From assembly GCA_037013685.1 (NCBI GenBank), contig CM072886.1:58954933-59018932 (forward strand): a DNA stretch of 64,000 nucleotides. The letters run 5' to 3'. Shown here piece by piece: positions 11,137 through 24,470 of the stretch. This DNA comes from Acridotheres tristis (taxonomy: Eukaryota > Chordata > Aves > Passeriformes > Sturnidae). The notes below the pieces were generated by a model that was not told the origin of the DNA, ran no database searches, and worked only from the letters and a program-made list of their open reading frames with translations. Each line of letters begins with the position of its first letter. Positions within the stretch are counted from its first letter, which is position 1. Both the position numbers and the translations under genes were made by a program.

Positions 11137-14100
11137 GCAATAAAATTTTTGCAATGCCATAGTTCCATCAGGCTTACAAATACCATGTTTCATATTTTTG
11201 CCAAGGTTTTTTTATTATTTCTGCTGTTACTCCATGCATAAGGAATAAAACTTCATGCATGACTTCTAATATCATTCTTAAGATCTCTACTAAAGTTCAT
11301 TCCATCATAACAGATGCATTTTAATTGCCACTTCTTTTTGTTCAGCTGTGCAGCACTGTTTATATTGCTTTAAATTAAACTCCTTCCCACTAATGGCAAG
11401 ATCTGTTAATCCTCTAAAAGGCAATGCATAAAAAATATCAGGATTTGTGAATTTGATGGAAACAAATTCAGAACTCAATGAAGGCAAAAGTATTTCATCA
11501 GACCTTGAAGAGGTGGTTGATTTCATGCCACCCATATTTGAAAATTCAAATAATTTTGGTTAAAATTTCTAGTGATTTCAGGATAAACATTTATCTGAGA
11601 AAGGACTGTGTGAACCCTTCAGGATTTTGTCTTACATGAAAATAATTGCCTCAATGCATGATAGACATTTCCCTCCAAATTTAACTATCAGGGATCTGAC
11701 ATGAACTGAGTTAAATCTTCATTTTTGTTGCTTGTAGGCATCAATTGTTGTGGCTGTACATGTGCTAAATCATGGCACAGGAGGACAAGCATTAGGTGGG
11801 GCGACCCCCATTTCAGACATCATGGTCCTCTGTGTGTTTTCTGAAAGGCTTGCAAACTTTCTATCAGGTGTCTATGGCTGATGCCAAGGAAAAACCCTGT
11901 AGGGAAAAAGGCCTGTGGTAATTCCTGCTCATGGGTCTAGAGTGAATCTGTGTTTTTTGTTTTTAGTTTATTTTCCAAATATTTGATCCTTTTCTCAGGA
12001 GCTCTGAGGACTTCACTTATCACCCTAACTTTTGCACTTCCCTTGGCAGCCAATTTGAGTGTCATAATCCAGACCATTTTAAATGAGGTGTGACAAGGGT
12101 GGAGCCTAGAGCCATTTCTCTGTCACTGGGGGAAAACAACTAAAATGTCACCCTTCTCTTTGAGCATAGGCCTTTTAGCTCCCATGTACTCTGTTGACAC
12201 AAGAGAGGCATTTTACTTGCTTTATGGCTTGATTTATTTAGCTTTAAGTCAAAAGCAAATATTTAAAATTACAGGCCTATCTATTTTGAAAAGTGTAACT
12301 CCTCAGACTTGCACAGAAAGCTGGGGTGTAAAGATCATAGTTTTACAGCCTGAAGGAGGTAAAAGCACAGGCAGTGCATGTTAGTGTGAGCAGAGCCATC
12401 CCATCTGTTAATCAGACTCATACTCAGTGTATGGACAGTGCTGTAGCAAGCACAAATATTTTTGACAATTTTAGTACATGTTTTTAAAAATCTGATTCTA
12501 AGGTCTGACAAATATTGCAAAGGTCATCACTAGTCAGTGGTGGGGGGGAGAAAAGGGATGTTTATCAAGAGGTACAGGTACAGGGAAGAAAGACTCTCAA
12601 AGGAGTGCTTCTCAAGCCTGTGTGGGTTTTGTTTGGGTTTTAATGCATGCATTGTGTGCCTATGGATTTATCACAGGATGTGTGCTCTTGGATTTACATC
12701 CACGGTGGCTGTTAGAGGGCCTGTGCAAAAGCACCAGTACACAATCCTACTTAATGAGCACCATAAAACTCACAGAATCTAGTTTAGGGCCATAAAGGTG
12801 GAACTCAGCATCACCAAAGGCAGTGGCAGAGCTTTCTGGACAGTGTGGAAGAGAGGGGCTTGAATGTGAATGCTGACCAGTTGCCTTGCCTGTGCTCTTT
12901 GCTGGTGCACTGAAATGAGAGCAAGCCTGGGCCCCCTCCAGGGTGCCTTGGTGGGCAGCCTTGGGGGACCTTCCTTTGCACAGCCTTCCTCAGCTCCTGT
13001 CATAGCCACTGCAGGTGAGAGGCTCTTTTGCATTTTCTTCACTTGGGGTTTAGAAGGAGGGCTTCTGCACACTCTGAAATGTATCCAGGAATGGCAGCAC
13101 GGTGTGTCTTTCCTCGAGAGCTTGGTCTGCCCTCAAAGGGGCCGTGGTGCCAAGAACAGGTTCAGGACAGCTGTGCCACTGGGCTGCAGGAGAGATTGCT
13201 TGAAGGCTCACCTCCAAAATCATTGCAGGTTGTAACTTTGACAAAGTCCTTAATTTTGAACCAATGTATACAACAATGACCTTCATTATCCTCCATCTCT
13301 GGATAGAAATGTGACAAACATCCACCAGGATAACTTATCGCCAAAAAGCTGTTCTTGTTCTCCAAGTATTTATTGACAAATCTAATTTTGAAGCTATTTT
13401 CTGCATGCCTAATCTTGTAAGTACATTAATATTCTGGCTAATGTGTTGTTTATAAGCAAACAAATCCATGTTTTTCAGAAGGGCATGAGAGTGGTAGATC
13501 TATAAACTGAAGATTACTTTTTAACCTGGGCAGTAATACTTCGTAAAACTTCCCAGAAGTTTCTTTGCTACTGCACCTGGTTTTCACTTGGGTAAAGATA
13601 TATTTTGGCAGAGCTGTGGCTAGTATTCATGAGGACAAGTAAAATGCAGTGAACACCTACTTATTTTGTGTTACTGGATGGAATTTATAAACAGTAAGAA
13701 AGACTTTGGAAAGAAATAAGCAAATTTAACTTTCCTAGGCTGCAAGCCTTAGCATAAGAAGTACAGGATAGCTTCATTCAACAACCATCTTTGCCATACT
13801 TGGGTTGGCCCTTGGCTAGTGATGTGCAAGAACTGTGCCTCCAATCTACCTTAGTAACTAATGTGAGAGTAAACCTCCTTATTTCCATGGCAGAGTGCTG
13901 CTGAATGATAAATTTACCTTAAGCAAGATGAGTTCCCCACATTGTAGCCCCATCTGCACTGCAAAGGTGCAATGATACAAAGGTTTCAGGTAGGAGTAAA
14001 GTTTTGGTAGGTCTGTGCATTCTCTGATTAAAAGTGACTGAGTAGAGCTGCTGGCAAATTTGCAAGGCTTTCTTTCTGCTGTGTCAGGAGAGGTCAGAGG

Positions 14101-14716
14101 CCATTCACAGCCAAAGAGCAGCGCCCCAGAAAGGGCAGTGTAAGCTTCAGCACATAATTCCATTTGCATACATTGAGACAGCTGGCAGCTTTGCTATAGC
14201 ATGGGAGGCATCACTGTAAGCACAGTGTTTCCCACTCACTGGAAGAAAGATCATGAAATATGGGGGACTGAAAAGCCAACAGTTTCTTTACAGAAGTTGG
14301 AGTCTGTAACAATTCTGATGGGATTTGCTCAAATTTATTTTTAGAAGTTCGTGTTCAATCAGCTCAGTATTTCCACTAGGAGAACACAAAGCAGCATAAA
14401 TCTGATTTTTTTTTCTCTCTTTTGGCAATGGATCCATACACTCACTATGATTTAGTAGGCAGAGCTTTTATTTCCCATATAGATGAGTGGACTACTCACC
14501 CCGCTTTTCCAAATTCTGTGTTTGCTGGTGTTTTTTTGCTAAGTAGTACAGTTCTGTGAGCTGAGAGGATAAAAGTAATAACTCAGTGAAGTGGGCAGCA
14601 GCAATATGGTTAGATACACAGATATTCTCCTTCCTTGAGGGGGAAAAAATCCCTCTTGATCTGTCTGAGATACCAGAAGAACCAAGTGTCTGCAACAGTA
14701 AACTGTAAGGAAAGAT
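11137..14716. other. unique non-coding sequence
   Basis: No repeat, RNA gene or supported exon. A moderately GC-richer part (about 12880-13230) carries overlapping frames of 83-121 codons on both strands, none recognised. Mutual overlap suggests these are composition effects. Confidence 0.55.
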
Positions 14717-14738
14717 TATATATATATATATATATATA
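14717..14738. repeat. (TA)11 microsatellite
   Basis: 22 bp of perfect alternating TA, followed by further TATA-rich sequence to about 14760. Confidence 0.95.
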
Positions 14739-17201
14739 ATGCGTATATACTTTATATACACACTGTGCTATATTAAATGTGTATATGTGTATCTATATTA
14801 ATTGAGGCAACTGAGCAAAGCCAGGACTCTAGAGTAGTTTCTATCTTGCAAGAAGTTAACTATAACAGGACATCAATGCATGGCCTGGTGCCTTGCAAAA
14901 GCTGGATCAGACAAACTTCAACTAAACTGCTCTTTGTGAACAATCCCGTGGAACTCTCTGAGAGGTACAAAAATACCTGGTGACAGACTTGGACAAGGAG
15001 TTTGGTTGTCCCATCCCAGCTGACCATTTAAGTGTTGTGAAAGAGAAAGTGAAGCATGTCTTTCTCCCAAAGCAAAGACACATCGTGAGTGGCTCAGCAC
15101 CATGCTCCAAAATTGCCTTGATTTTATTTGAGAAGGGATGTTTTGTGGATGAATGAAACTGCAGGTGTGGGGAATATAGCATCCTATAAGGAGAGAGAAG
15201 CGAGCTTTATTATTGCTTAAGTAGCAGTGGTTTCAGGGTGCCTGGGGACATCTGGAGGATAGGCTTCAGACCGAGCTTGAGAGATCATTGCAGATGTAAA
15301 CTTGCAAACAGAAAGCAGTGGGTAACCATAATGATGTTTCTGCTATCAATTCTTGAATGGAATAACTTCCAGAACCAATGTTTGGGTTAGGCACTTTGGC
15401 CAGAAGGGGTTGCATGTCAGTTCTGGTCTGCTTGAAGGAGGCCAGAATAGCTGGAGAAGGCGGGTAGAAAGCCTGGGAAGCTGCTGTCTCTTCATAACTG
15501 AGGCACAAAATACAACACACTGCCAGTGCTCTCTCCCTCTGGGCCCTGGTTCTGCCTTCTCTGAGTCACTCTCAGGGCTTTATGTATTTCTTGTAAGTCA
15601 TCTTTGTCCTTCATGTCTTAGAAAAGTTGTTTTTATCATCTGGAAAGTCTCAATGCAAGATTTCTGGATGACACCTCCCTTGCAAGAATTATGTTTTATT
15701 TACAACCACTCCCAAGAGTGGGAATAGTTTTAAACAGACTACCTATCCCACAACAAACATAAGTTCGTTATGTTTTAATAGCAACAAATCAATGTCCTAA
15801 GAATAAGCTTTCAAGGAGTTCCTTGAAGAAGACATTAACAGCTGTCAGAAAGCAGTTTAACCTTTTGAAAGTTGAGATGCAGCTTAAAGCCTGTCCCAGG
15901 AGTACAGAAAGGATTTGCTGAGGGGAAACACCAAATCACCACATGAAATGTTTTCCTAAATGAAGGCCTGGTTTTTGTGGACTCTCAGACCTCACAACAT
16001 CATTGTGAAGGTCATAAGGTCTGAGCACTTCTGTTTTATGCTCAGTTTCCTTTACACTTGCAGATGAGTTTGGGGGAAAGGGAAAAATGACCAAACTAAG
16101 ACCACAAGACAGTAGCTTTCACCCAACAGGTTAAGGTTTCCACTTGCACCTTTCTTCCTGCACATTTTATTAATTCAACACAAAGTGCTGTGTCTTCAGG
16201 ATGCATAAAAGACAGCACATTTGAACACATGATTCGATGTTAAGGTGCTTCATATCACTGGCATTTAGAAAACGAAGACTTGTGTCTAAAGGGATTTAAA
16301 TGATTCCTATTGATTCTTTTCTGAGCTAACTTAGGAAATATGTTCTTATAAGAGATTTGTCTCTGTGTGGGTCAGATCTTCCACATTGGAAATGCTAACA
16401 TATATGTTAGAAATGGTGTTCCTGCTCGTTTTGCCGCTTTCTCCACAGTCACTGATGCCATAGGTCTCCATAATGCCCCTCTGTCCTGTGGTACTTCCTC
16501 TGTTTTCAAAGTCACATGACACTGCTTGTTGTGGGCATCACACACTGAGCAGCAGCAATGTTGATCTGATGGCATACTGGCTTTACTTTAGTCTCTTTGT
16601 GGTCCTGCTGTGTACATTCCTATTCATGTGTTCTTTCCCTGTCAGACTGTATTCTTCATGGTCATAGCCAAGCCTCCAAGCAAGCAGATATTGTACAGGT
16701 CTGATTTCAGCAGCACAGGCTAAATAAGATTTTTCTTTTCTTCTTCAGTTGTCTGTCTCTTCATCAGCAGTAACAGCAGGCTATTCTTCTCTGATCTGTT
16801 GTTGCATACCTGACAGTTTCTTTCCCCGTGATTAACTGGAGCAAATGTCTCAAGTTACTGTGGAATAAACAGTTACCATTTGTCATCAGAGCTGTCTTAA
16901 TGGGTCCTGTGTGTCATGATGACTTAAGCTGATGCATTTTACCTTGCAACAGAGGCAGATTAACTGTATGGGCAAGACAACTTTACCAGGTCTGTTGGCT
17001 GATCAACTTTGTTAAGCTGCTGTAATTGAGATATAGCTCAGTTATGTGGCAGAGCCCTCAACTCCAGTGTGGGTGTCCAGAGATGTGTGGTTAGCAGCAG
17101 ATAACTTTGTTCAGAGAAAGGATCTCTTTCTATATGTGTGTGGATGCTGCAGTTCTTCCCACAAAGTTAGCATAGAAAGAAGGGGGTTGTAATTTTATTA
17201 C
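14739..17201. other. unique non-coding sequence
   Basis: No repeat, RNA gene or supported exon. The stretch 16850-17060 has mixed-complexity texture (TGATGACTTAAGC, GCTGTAATTGAG) that could be regulatory, but nothing firm supports this. Confidence 0.5.

Positions 17202-17241
<40 letters not shown>
17202..17241. repeat. (TAT)13 microsatellite
   Basis: 40 bp of TAT/ATT triplets. The poly-Asn minus-strand frame across it is an artefact of the triplet repeat. Confidence 0.95.
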
Positions 17242-19869
17242 TTTAACCAAGTTGGGGAGAGGGTGAAGACTGACAGTAAGGAAGGAAAGTAACAAAAGTA
17301 GATGGAGTAAAATAATTATACACCTGCCAATTCTTTTCTTTCTTGTTAAAGACTCACCCATTTTTTGTCTGTGAAAAGTTCATTTAAATCTGTCTTTCCC
17401 ATGCAATAGGAAAAAAACCAGTTCATTCAACAGTATAATACAAATCCCAGAATGTTTTCAAATTTCCTTCTTTTGTGTGTTTTAAGATTGACAACTATGT
17501 AATTAAGCATAACAAAGAGAGAAAGGATTTACAAGATTTAGCACAACTTGGGCTACTTGGGGCAGCAGAGAGAAGGAAAGTCAAGGGCAGATGCTAAATG
17601 AATCTGTGGAGTCACTCATAAGAGGTGTGCAGACTCAGTTTGAAGCACTATTTTAAGAAATGAAGTGATCACAGCTCTATGAACAAAGCATGGCCAGCAA
17701 TCAGGTGCTGATGACAAGGTCCAAAAAGTGATAGTGATTGCAGGAGTCAGCCTGGTGATCCTCATTTGCAGAGATGTGTGCAACCCCTCTTCCTGCAGCT
17801 ATAGCAGAAAGCTTCAAAGCACTGGTGCTTCCAGGGGCATTTTGGCCCTGGCTTCTCTTTGTCTTTCCTAATCCACAAGGTGTGTGGAGGTACATTGAAA
17901 ACGCATTCTGCTCCGTTATAGGCTGGCCTCTGTTCTATGCTATGCTTCCCATCTTGGGTGTAGAGAGTATACTTGTTTCATTAGGTCATATCAAGGTCCA
18001 GCTCTAGATAAATCCAGTGGAAAACCTACTTCGTGAACTTGCTTTAGAGAAGAAAGGAACAAGTCATTTGTCTTCTTGTGGCAGTTTCATTCCCTTCAGA
18101 GCCTGAAGCAGGTGATGAAATAAATCTGGGACATTTTCAGAAGTTCTTCCACTTATGTGAAAATAAAATGTGTAGGGATTTGTGATCAAAAAATATAAAT
18201 ATGTAAATAAGACTAAATATTCAATTCCAAAGGTGTTCTGTCTGTTCAGTAATTTTCATTATTGAAATAGAAAAGTTGTGAACCCAAATAAAAGCGTCTT
18301 TCCTGCTTCTTTGTGGGAACTTTCAAACTGTTATTTTGCTATCTGAAAGTCCCATTGAGTTAATAGATGTCGTTAAATCCTGTCTAGACAAATTTCTATT
18401 GCTTTAAATTCCATTTGAGCTTAATTCAGTTTCTAATGATGTTGAAATACAATAGGAAAAGCACAGATGAAAACACATTTTACCTTTACCTCTATGAAAA
18501 CATCTGAAGCATACAAGAAAGTAGAAATGCAGAGTTTTTGTCTGGGTATCCATGGATGTTGCCTAGACTAAGCAATTTTTGTTTCTCTTCTAATTTTCAC
18601 TGTCAGACACTGATTCCAGCTTAGAGTAATGTCTTTTAACTTCAGAGGGAAAGAGGACCTGAAGAGCTATGTAATATTTCCTTATTCCTTTCACATTGCT
18701 GCCCTCCTAACTTTATACCATTATACTTTTTGATGTCCTTCCTGTGTACCTCAGAATCAGACACCTATTTAATCCTCCTTACAACTGCTGCTACAAAAAT
18801 TCCTGTGCAGGGAATGAACAGATGCCTGTGTGCTGCCAGGATGAATGGGCTGTAGACACGGAATTGTCATCCCATGTCGCCCATGGGAGTTCTCCCTGTG
18901 GTATGACAGCATGGCTTCTTGCCAATGCTCAGCCAATGTTATGAAACAGGTTGCTCTTTCTCTCCTTAGGATATTTTGCCTCTTTTGCCATTCTTCCTGG
19001 GACTTAATGATGGGACAGATCTGCTCTCCCGTGTTTCCACTGCTCTGAGGCTGCAGCTGCTTTGGTCTCTGGTAAGAGAAAGCAGCTGTGCCTGTGGCAT
19101 AGCTTCATTCCTCACCTACCAAAGGCACTGCAGTGAGATGACTGGAAGAAAACTGGCTCCACTGGCTCTGCACCAGGAATGCTGAATCCAAGCAGCTGCA
19201 AATGGATTTGAGACCTTTGTCTACAATGAACCTATTACTGTGCCTGTTATATACAACTGATGTATGTAAGCAGACATATCCAGGAACTACTTGGCTTTAT
19301 CATTTAACTTGATTATGACATTCTGAAATTAACATTTTGCAACCATGCTTTATTAAGTTCATTACGTCCTTTAGAAGGCCAAATACTCCATAAAAAATAA
19401 AAATACTTTTCAAATGACCTAATGAATTCCTCAACATAATTAGTGTTTCAGTTGTGGGTAGCCTAAAATATCTCCAATACTTAACATTTCCATATGTCAA
19501 AAAAAAAAAAAGAAAAAAAAAAACAGAAGAAAATTGATCCATGTAGCCACAGCTGCCAAGCATGAGACTAATCAATTCTGTCTTTAAGGTTCTTAACTTG
19601 AAGGCATCATTTGGCCATGGTTTCTGAAGAAATAGAGATTGGGAAACTTACAGAATTTCTCGTAGGAAAGCTTCACTTATGGCGATTAAATATCAGCTTT
19701 GTTGCTTTTTCAAGAAGATTTTGGCTGCAAAGTCACAGGCACATTTGATAAAGTTGTTATGACCTATTCTGCAGAACCCCAGAAATTATTTCTTTAGGAG
19801 GAAAAAAGCGATACTGGAACAAGATGTTGGTCACTTCTGATAAAGCTGAGGCCTTTGTATACTTTGAAA
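17242..19869. other. unique non-coding sequence with one poly-A run
   Basis: Contains an interrupted poly-A run at 19499-19523. Otherwise I see no repeat, RNA gene or supported exon. Confidence 0.55.
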
Positions 19870-20340
19870 TGCCAGATTTGCTCTAAATTAAATGTATATT
19901 ACTTTCTTCAGTTCCAGCTATGAGTTGTAGTCCAGCTGCTTGGGTTATCCAAAATATCATTATTTTATACACAGCCATATTGCTGCAAAGGAATGCACCA
20001 CAGCTGCCAGGTCTGACTGCTGGTGATTATATCTGAAATGGTCGAATTGAGCCTCAGTCATAGCTGATAATTGATATCACAGTCAGCTCCTTAATCAAAC
20101 AGCATGTCTGCACAAAATTGCTGTTGACCCTCAACAAATCCACGATTCGCCTAAAATTCAAACAGTTCTCTGTATCAGTCACTAGAATTACAGTTTTATC
20201 ATCTTGGTGGGGAAATAGGTAGCTCTCTGTCTTTGGCAGAGCAGAGGAAATGTAATCTGTGGGTTTACAGACCGTGCGTGTACCATGCTCAGCAGCGTGT
20301 ATATGTTGTAGAAAGTTCTAGAATACAAGAATGACTCATG
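19870..20340. other. candidate conserved non-coding block
   Basis: Non-repetitive sequence with evenly mixed composition and several transcription-factor-like words: TGATAATTGATATCACAG near 20064, CTTAATCAAACAG near 20091, and isolated CpGs (GGTCGAATTG, CCACGATTCGCC). The texture is typical of vertebrate conserved non-coding elements, but conservation itself cannot be seen here. Confidence 0.25.
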
Positions 20341-21119
20341 AAGAGCACCAATGCAAACCTAATTAATGCAGAAGGAAGAATCTTCACTCTCAGTGGCATG
20401 TAGTGTGTTCTTTGATGTCAGTAAAACTATCTATTTTCTGCTGTATTTGAGCCTCAGCAGGAACTGCAGTCCTGAGAGCAGGCAGTGGCCTTGTTCCTCA
20501 TGATTCTGAGAGGGCTTGGACAATGTCCTACAAGTTGAAGAATGATGGGCTTGTCAAGAACATTGAAATATTAGGAGCTTTTAAACATGCTGCCATCATG
20601 CCAGTAGTACTGTGATAACAACAACAACAAAAAAACACAGACAAAACAAATCAAGCAATGTAGGAAAAATAAATTTTAAAACTCCATACTTGTAAACACA
20701 CAATGACCAGTGTCCAAGCCAAACACTCCTCATGGCAAAACAGTAATTTTAATGCAAAAAATCTATTATTATTACTTCTTATGATTATTGTTCTATTAGA
20801 ATGCTCAGGCATTTCCTTGAACAGGGCTAGGGTAAAATCCATAGTGTTGTCTGCTTGGCTCATGTGTTCCTTTTAACAATTGTTATGGTATGGAGCAGAA
20901 TTTTGAATTAACCTGCTGTTCCACACCTCCATGTAAGGCCATCCTGAAACTAAATATGTCTTTAGAAATTTACTGGCTATAAACTGAAATGGGCTTTTCT
21001 GGATAATTACTGCAAATTAATTCTGTTGAAGTTTCCCCCCATATTAATTATAATCCAATAATTAATAGCTGTAGCTGACTGGCATTTATCTTGTGACCAT
21101 AGTGCTACAACGTGCTAGA
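20341..21119. other. unique non-coding sequence
   Basis: AT-rich, with an ATTAATTATAATCC-type homeodomain-like stretch near 21043. No repeat, RNA gene or exon recognised. Confidence 0.5.
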
Positions 21120-21680
21120 AATTCTGGAGTGGGCAGAAGATGGCAAGTGGGGCAAAGGAAAGGTCTAGCAAGAACAACTACAACTGGATCTGTGGGATAT
21201 CAGTCTCCTGGGAGAAGAAATGGGCAGTTAGCCAGAGGCTAAAGGTGTCTGATAAGAGGTGCAGACCTGTGAGGATCTTGCAGTGTGAGGCGTGAAAAGT
21301 ATTTATAGAAGCAAATTGGGGAGAGGAGAAGGCAAAAGATATAAATTTTGAGAGGAAGAAGAGTAGAGCTAGAACTGAAAAGGATAGGGCCTGTAGGGCT
21401 TGAGCAATTGCATCAAAAATGGTAGGTTAAAAGGAAAGAAAAGCAACCTGGTGAGCAAGGACCATGAGACTGGATGTCTGAAGACCAGACAATTGTCTTG
21501 GCCAAGTCCAGAGGAGTGGAACAGAGAAGAGTAAGCAGAGTATGGGAAAACCATTACAAAGAGAGAGAGAGCAGGAAAGACTGGTCTCTCCTGTGGGAGG
21601 CTAGGACTCTAACATCTGGGTAGGAATTGGTGGGGGCCAGAGGAGGAAAGGGCTGTCTGGAAGGGTCTGTGATGGTGTAA
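21120..21680. other. purine-rich (plus-strand A+G) segment
   Basis: About 560 bp in which the plus strand is visibly dominated by GA-type words (GGGGAGAGGAGAAGGC near 21320, GAGAGAGAGAGCAGG near 21560). No tandem unit was found. Such strand asymmetry can come from an unrecognised transcript or from an old GA-rich repeat. No coding frame of interest runs through it. Confidence 0.5.
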
Positions 21681-24174
21681 CATTCTTTCCTTCACAACCC
21701 TTGAGGTTTGGAAGTAAATGAAGCACTTTTCATTCAAAATGTAACTTTATTTTTTTCCCAAAGAGACGTAATGTATAAGTATGTATATGTACACGTACTT
21801 GCCTTCCAGAAAGTGGAATATCTGAAGTGCTGCAGACATCTGGTGTTTCACCTGCTCACCTGGCAGGAAATTTGAATCTGGAATTTCCAAGACCAGCTTG
21901 ACTCTGACATTTCCCAAATTGCAGTGTGATGTATTTCAGTGTTGGTTTTATTCAGGTATGCACATGTGTGTACATGTGTTTGTTCGTAGTTACCAGCCCA
22001 ATCATGCTGATTTTTATCCATGTAGGAATTCCATATGAATTTACACCAGCATGAAGTAAAGTCCAGGAATTTTTTTGATGGACATAATTTACAGGACACA
22101 AGATTTTCTGTAAAGAGTGGTAGGTTTGTCATGATGCGGATATTACACTTAGTTCCTTATATTGTCATTTGTTTCTGAATTGCTAGTCTCCAAATAGACT
22201 GAACTATCTTTTCTTGGCAATCATCAGATTTTTTATAAGTCTGTAAAAATATTATTTAAAATTAGGAAAGTCTTATAATTTCATAAACTGTGAGATGGAT
22301 TCTTGTATTTGAGAAATCAATGTTTTAGCAGCAACTAATGGCCTTTTAAAATACATGTTTATACCACAGCAGTTCTTATAACAACATAGAAACAAAAGGC
22401 TTTCTTTAGCCGCTGTGGTTAATAAATTGCATGTGATTATGGGAAGGGTGAGTTTTATTACTGTTTCTGCATCCAAAATCCTGATTAGAATTGTATCATC
22501 TAGGTTATTGCTTTCTGGATATTCCTGTAGCTCTTTTACCCAGGATTGTGGCCAACATAGTAGGTTAGACATTAGTCGTTCATTTTCCAGTATCCTTGGC
22601 TTCAGCAAGATTTATTTTAGCAGGGCCTTCACTACCATTTTATTTCCAGCCTTGGAAACATCCACTTCCCAGCAAAAACTTAACCACGCTGGATGGTGAA
22701 AAGATGAAATTCTAAAAGGAAATTTGTTGGGCAAGAATCCATGGGATAGGTGGTGGGATGAAGCTGGGTAATGAACTTGGACATTGCTAAACCTGAAACT
22801 GAATTGGATGGTGCTTCCTTAGAAAAGGGAAGAATTTATTATATCTTAGCCTGGTAACAGCTTTATGAGCAACATCACGTATTTAAAGGGGGTGTATTGC
22901 CACCCTGCTAGAACAGCACTACCCGTGTTCCCTGCCTTCCTAAGTCCTACTTAACACTGGAACTTCAGCAGTGTGTTATCTAACAGCCAGGTGAAAGAGG
23001 GAGGGAGTTAACATATAAGTGAGATTTGTTGCCTCCCCATGGCTTCCTTGTTATATTGCCAGGCAGTGCATATTTTGTTTGCAGTGCTGTTTTTGTGAGA
23101 CTGTTCCTGTAGAAGTTGAGCTAAACTCTTTCTATAGATGCCTGTGAATTGCTGTCAGGCGTTGCATATTAGGGCCTATTTTTGAACAAAGTGTATTGAA
23201 AATAATAACTAAAATGTAATATAATGTCTGGTTAGCAATTGTGCATCAGCTGTTAAATGTATTTTGCGTCTTTCTGTTTTTACTAATAGTTTGTGAAAAT
23301 ATCAGTGTTCTTATATTTATTTCATATAATTTTCAGTAAGAAACAGATATCTGTGAATCACATTGTTTTTCTGAATATTTGAAGCTGAAATACTAATTCC
23401 CAGGCTTAGTGATGATTCAGTGTATAAGCTTTTTCCTGGACAGAATAAATGCATCCTATTCCTATATCCAAAGCATATGGTACAAATTCTCATGTGAACA
23501 AACACAAAATTGGGTTTCTTTGACCAGCTTGCCAATATGTGTTTAAAATCAATCATATCCATGAATTTGCCACAAAAGACATTCACTGTGACAAGGGTGT
23601 ATGGCCTGGGGTTGATCCATCTTCCCCCTTTATAGCATCAGGCTTTCTATGTGCAGCAGATTGGGAACCACTGTACTACAGTATTAGTGGAAAATAAACA
23701 CAAACTAAGTGAATTCATTAGAAACACTAAACAAATATTTACACAAAATCTTCTGCAGTGTTTGCCTACCTCTTATTCAAATCACCGACCTAGAAGAAAA
23801 TGCTCAAAGCCAAATGAGACTTAAAACCATTTGCATCATTGTTCTTGCCCTAATAATCTTGTGGATTTATTACCTTTGTAACATTTTATTGTTTGCACAC
23901 TACTTGGGATTTTCAAACTTATTATGGCTACTATTCTATATTCCTATATGAGAAAAGTTCATCTGCTTTTCTGGTACTCTTGCAATATTTATAATAATAT
24001 TTCCCTATATCCTGTATTCCATAGTTTGTATTAGAAATGAATGATATAAATAATAAGCAGTAAACCTTATTGTCATTCATGTGTGTGAATAGGAACTATT
24101 CTGCATTTGGAAAGGCACAAAAAAGTGCAAATAATCACTTGTACAAGCCAGACATTGGGTGCTGTTAGTCTCCT
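21681..24174. other. unique non-coding sequence
   Basis: No repeat, RNA gene or supported exon. Two opposed frames near 22273-22699 (94-111 codons) are not recognised. Confidence 0.55.
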
Positions 24175-24462
24175 TTGTCACAGAAGACATCCTCATTTGC
24201 ATTTGTATCTTCCTTCTTTGCTGCCTGCACAAAGAGAAGTGCAGACAGACCCTGTGATTACCACAACTTCCAGTCCTACTGGAGGCCTGGAGGCTTCTCA
24301 GAGTCCCTTGTGTCAAATCGTTTCGAAGCCAAAAGGGCACTCACAAGGAGGAAATACCTTCTGGTTAGCACAGGGCTCCTCAGTTTTGCCTTCTTTGTAG
24401 GCTATGGTGCCATCCTCGGGCATGACATAAGCGTGATGCCAGCAGCTGACAGAGCAAAATAG
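24175..24462 (+). CDS. possible terminal coding exon of an unrecognised membrane protein
   Basis: An open frame of 95 codons. From about residue 20 onward it looks more protein-like than other frames in the window. The part from SADRPCDYHNFQSYWRPGGF leads to a basic stretch (about residues 52-59, EAKRALTRRK) and then a hydrophobic run, KYLLVSTGLLSFAFFVGYGA, long enough for one membrane span, before a short polar tail and a TAG stop. A pyrimidine-rich run (TCTTCCTTCTTTGCTGCCTG) precedes several AG dinucleotides around 24228-24247, so an acceptor in that region is conceivable. I do not recognise the protein. No upstream exon is identified and codon evidence is by eye only; a chance frame remains the likeliest alternative. 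Confidence 0.2.
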   Translation: MSQKTSSFAFVSSFFAACTKRSADRPCDYHNFQSYWRPGGFSESLVSNRFEAKRALTRRKYLLVSTGLLSFAFFVGYGAILGHDISVMPAADRAK

Positions 24463-24470
24463 CCGAAGGA

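Noticed and set aside
10992..11186. poly-Arg minus-strand frame
   Set aside because: Direct translation of the (CTT)n microsatellite.
17167..17361. poly-Asn minus-strand frame
   Set aside because: Translation of the (TAT)n microsatellite.
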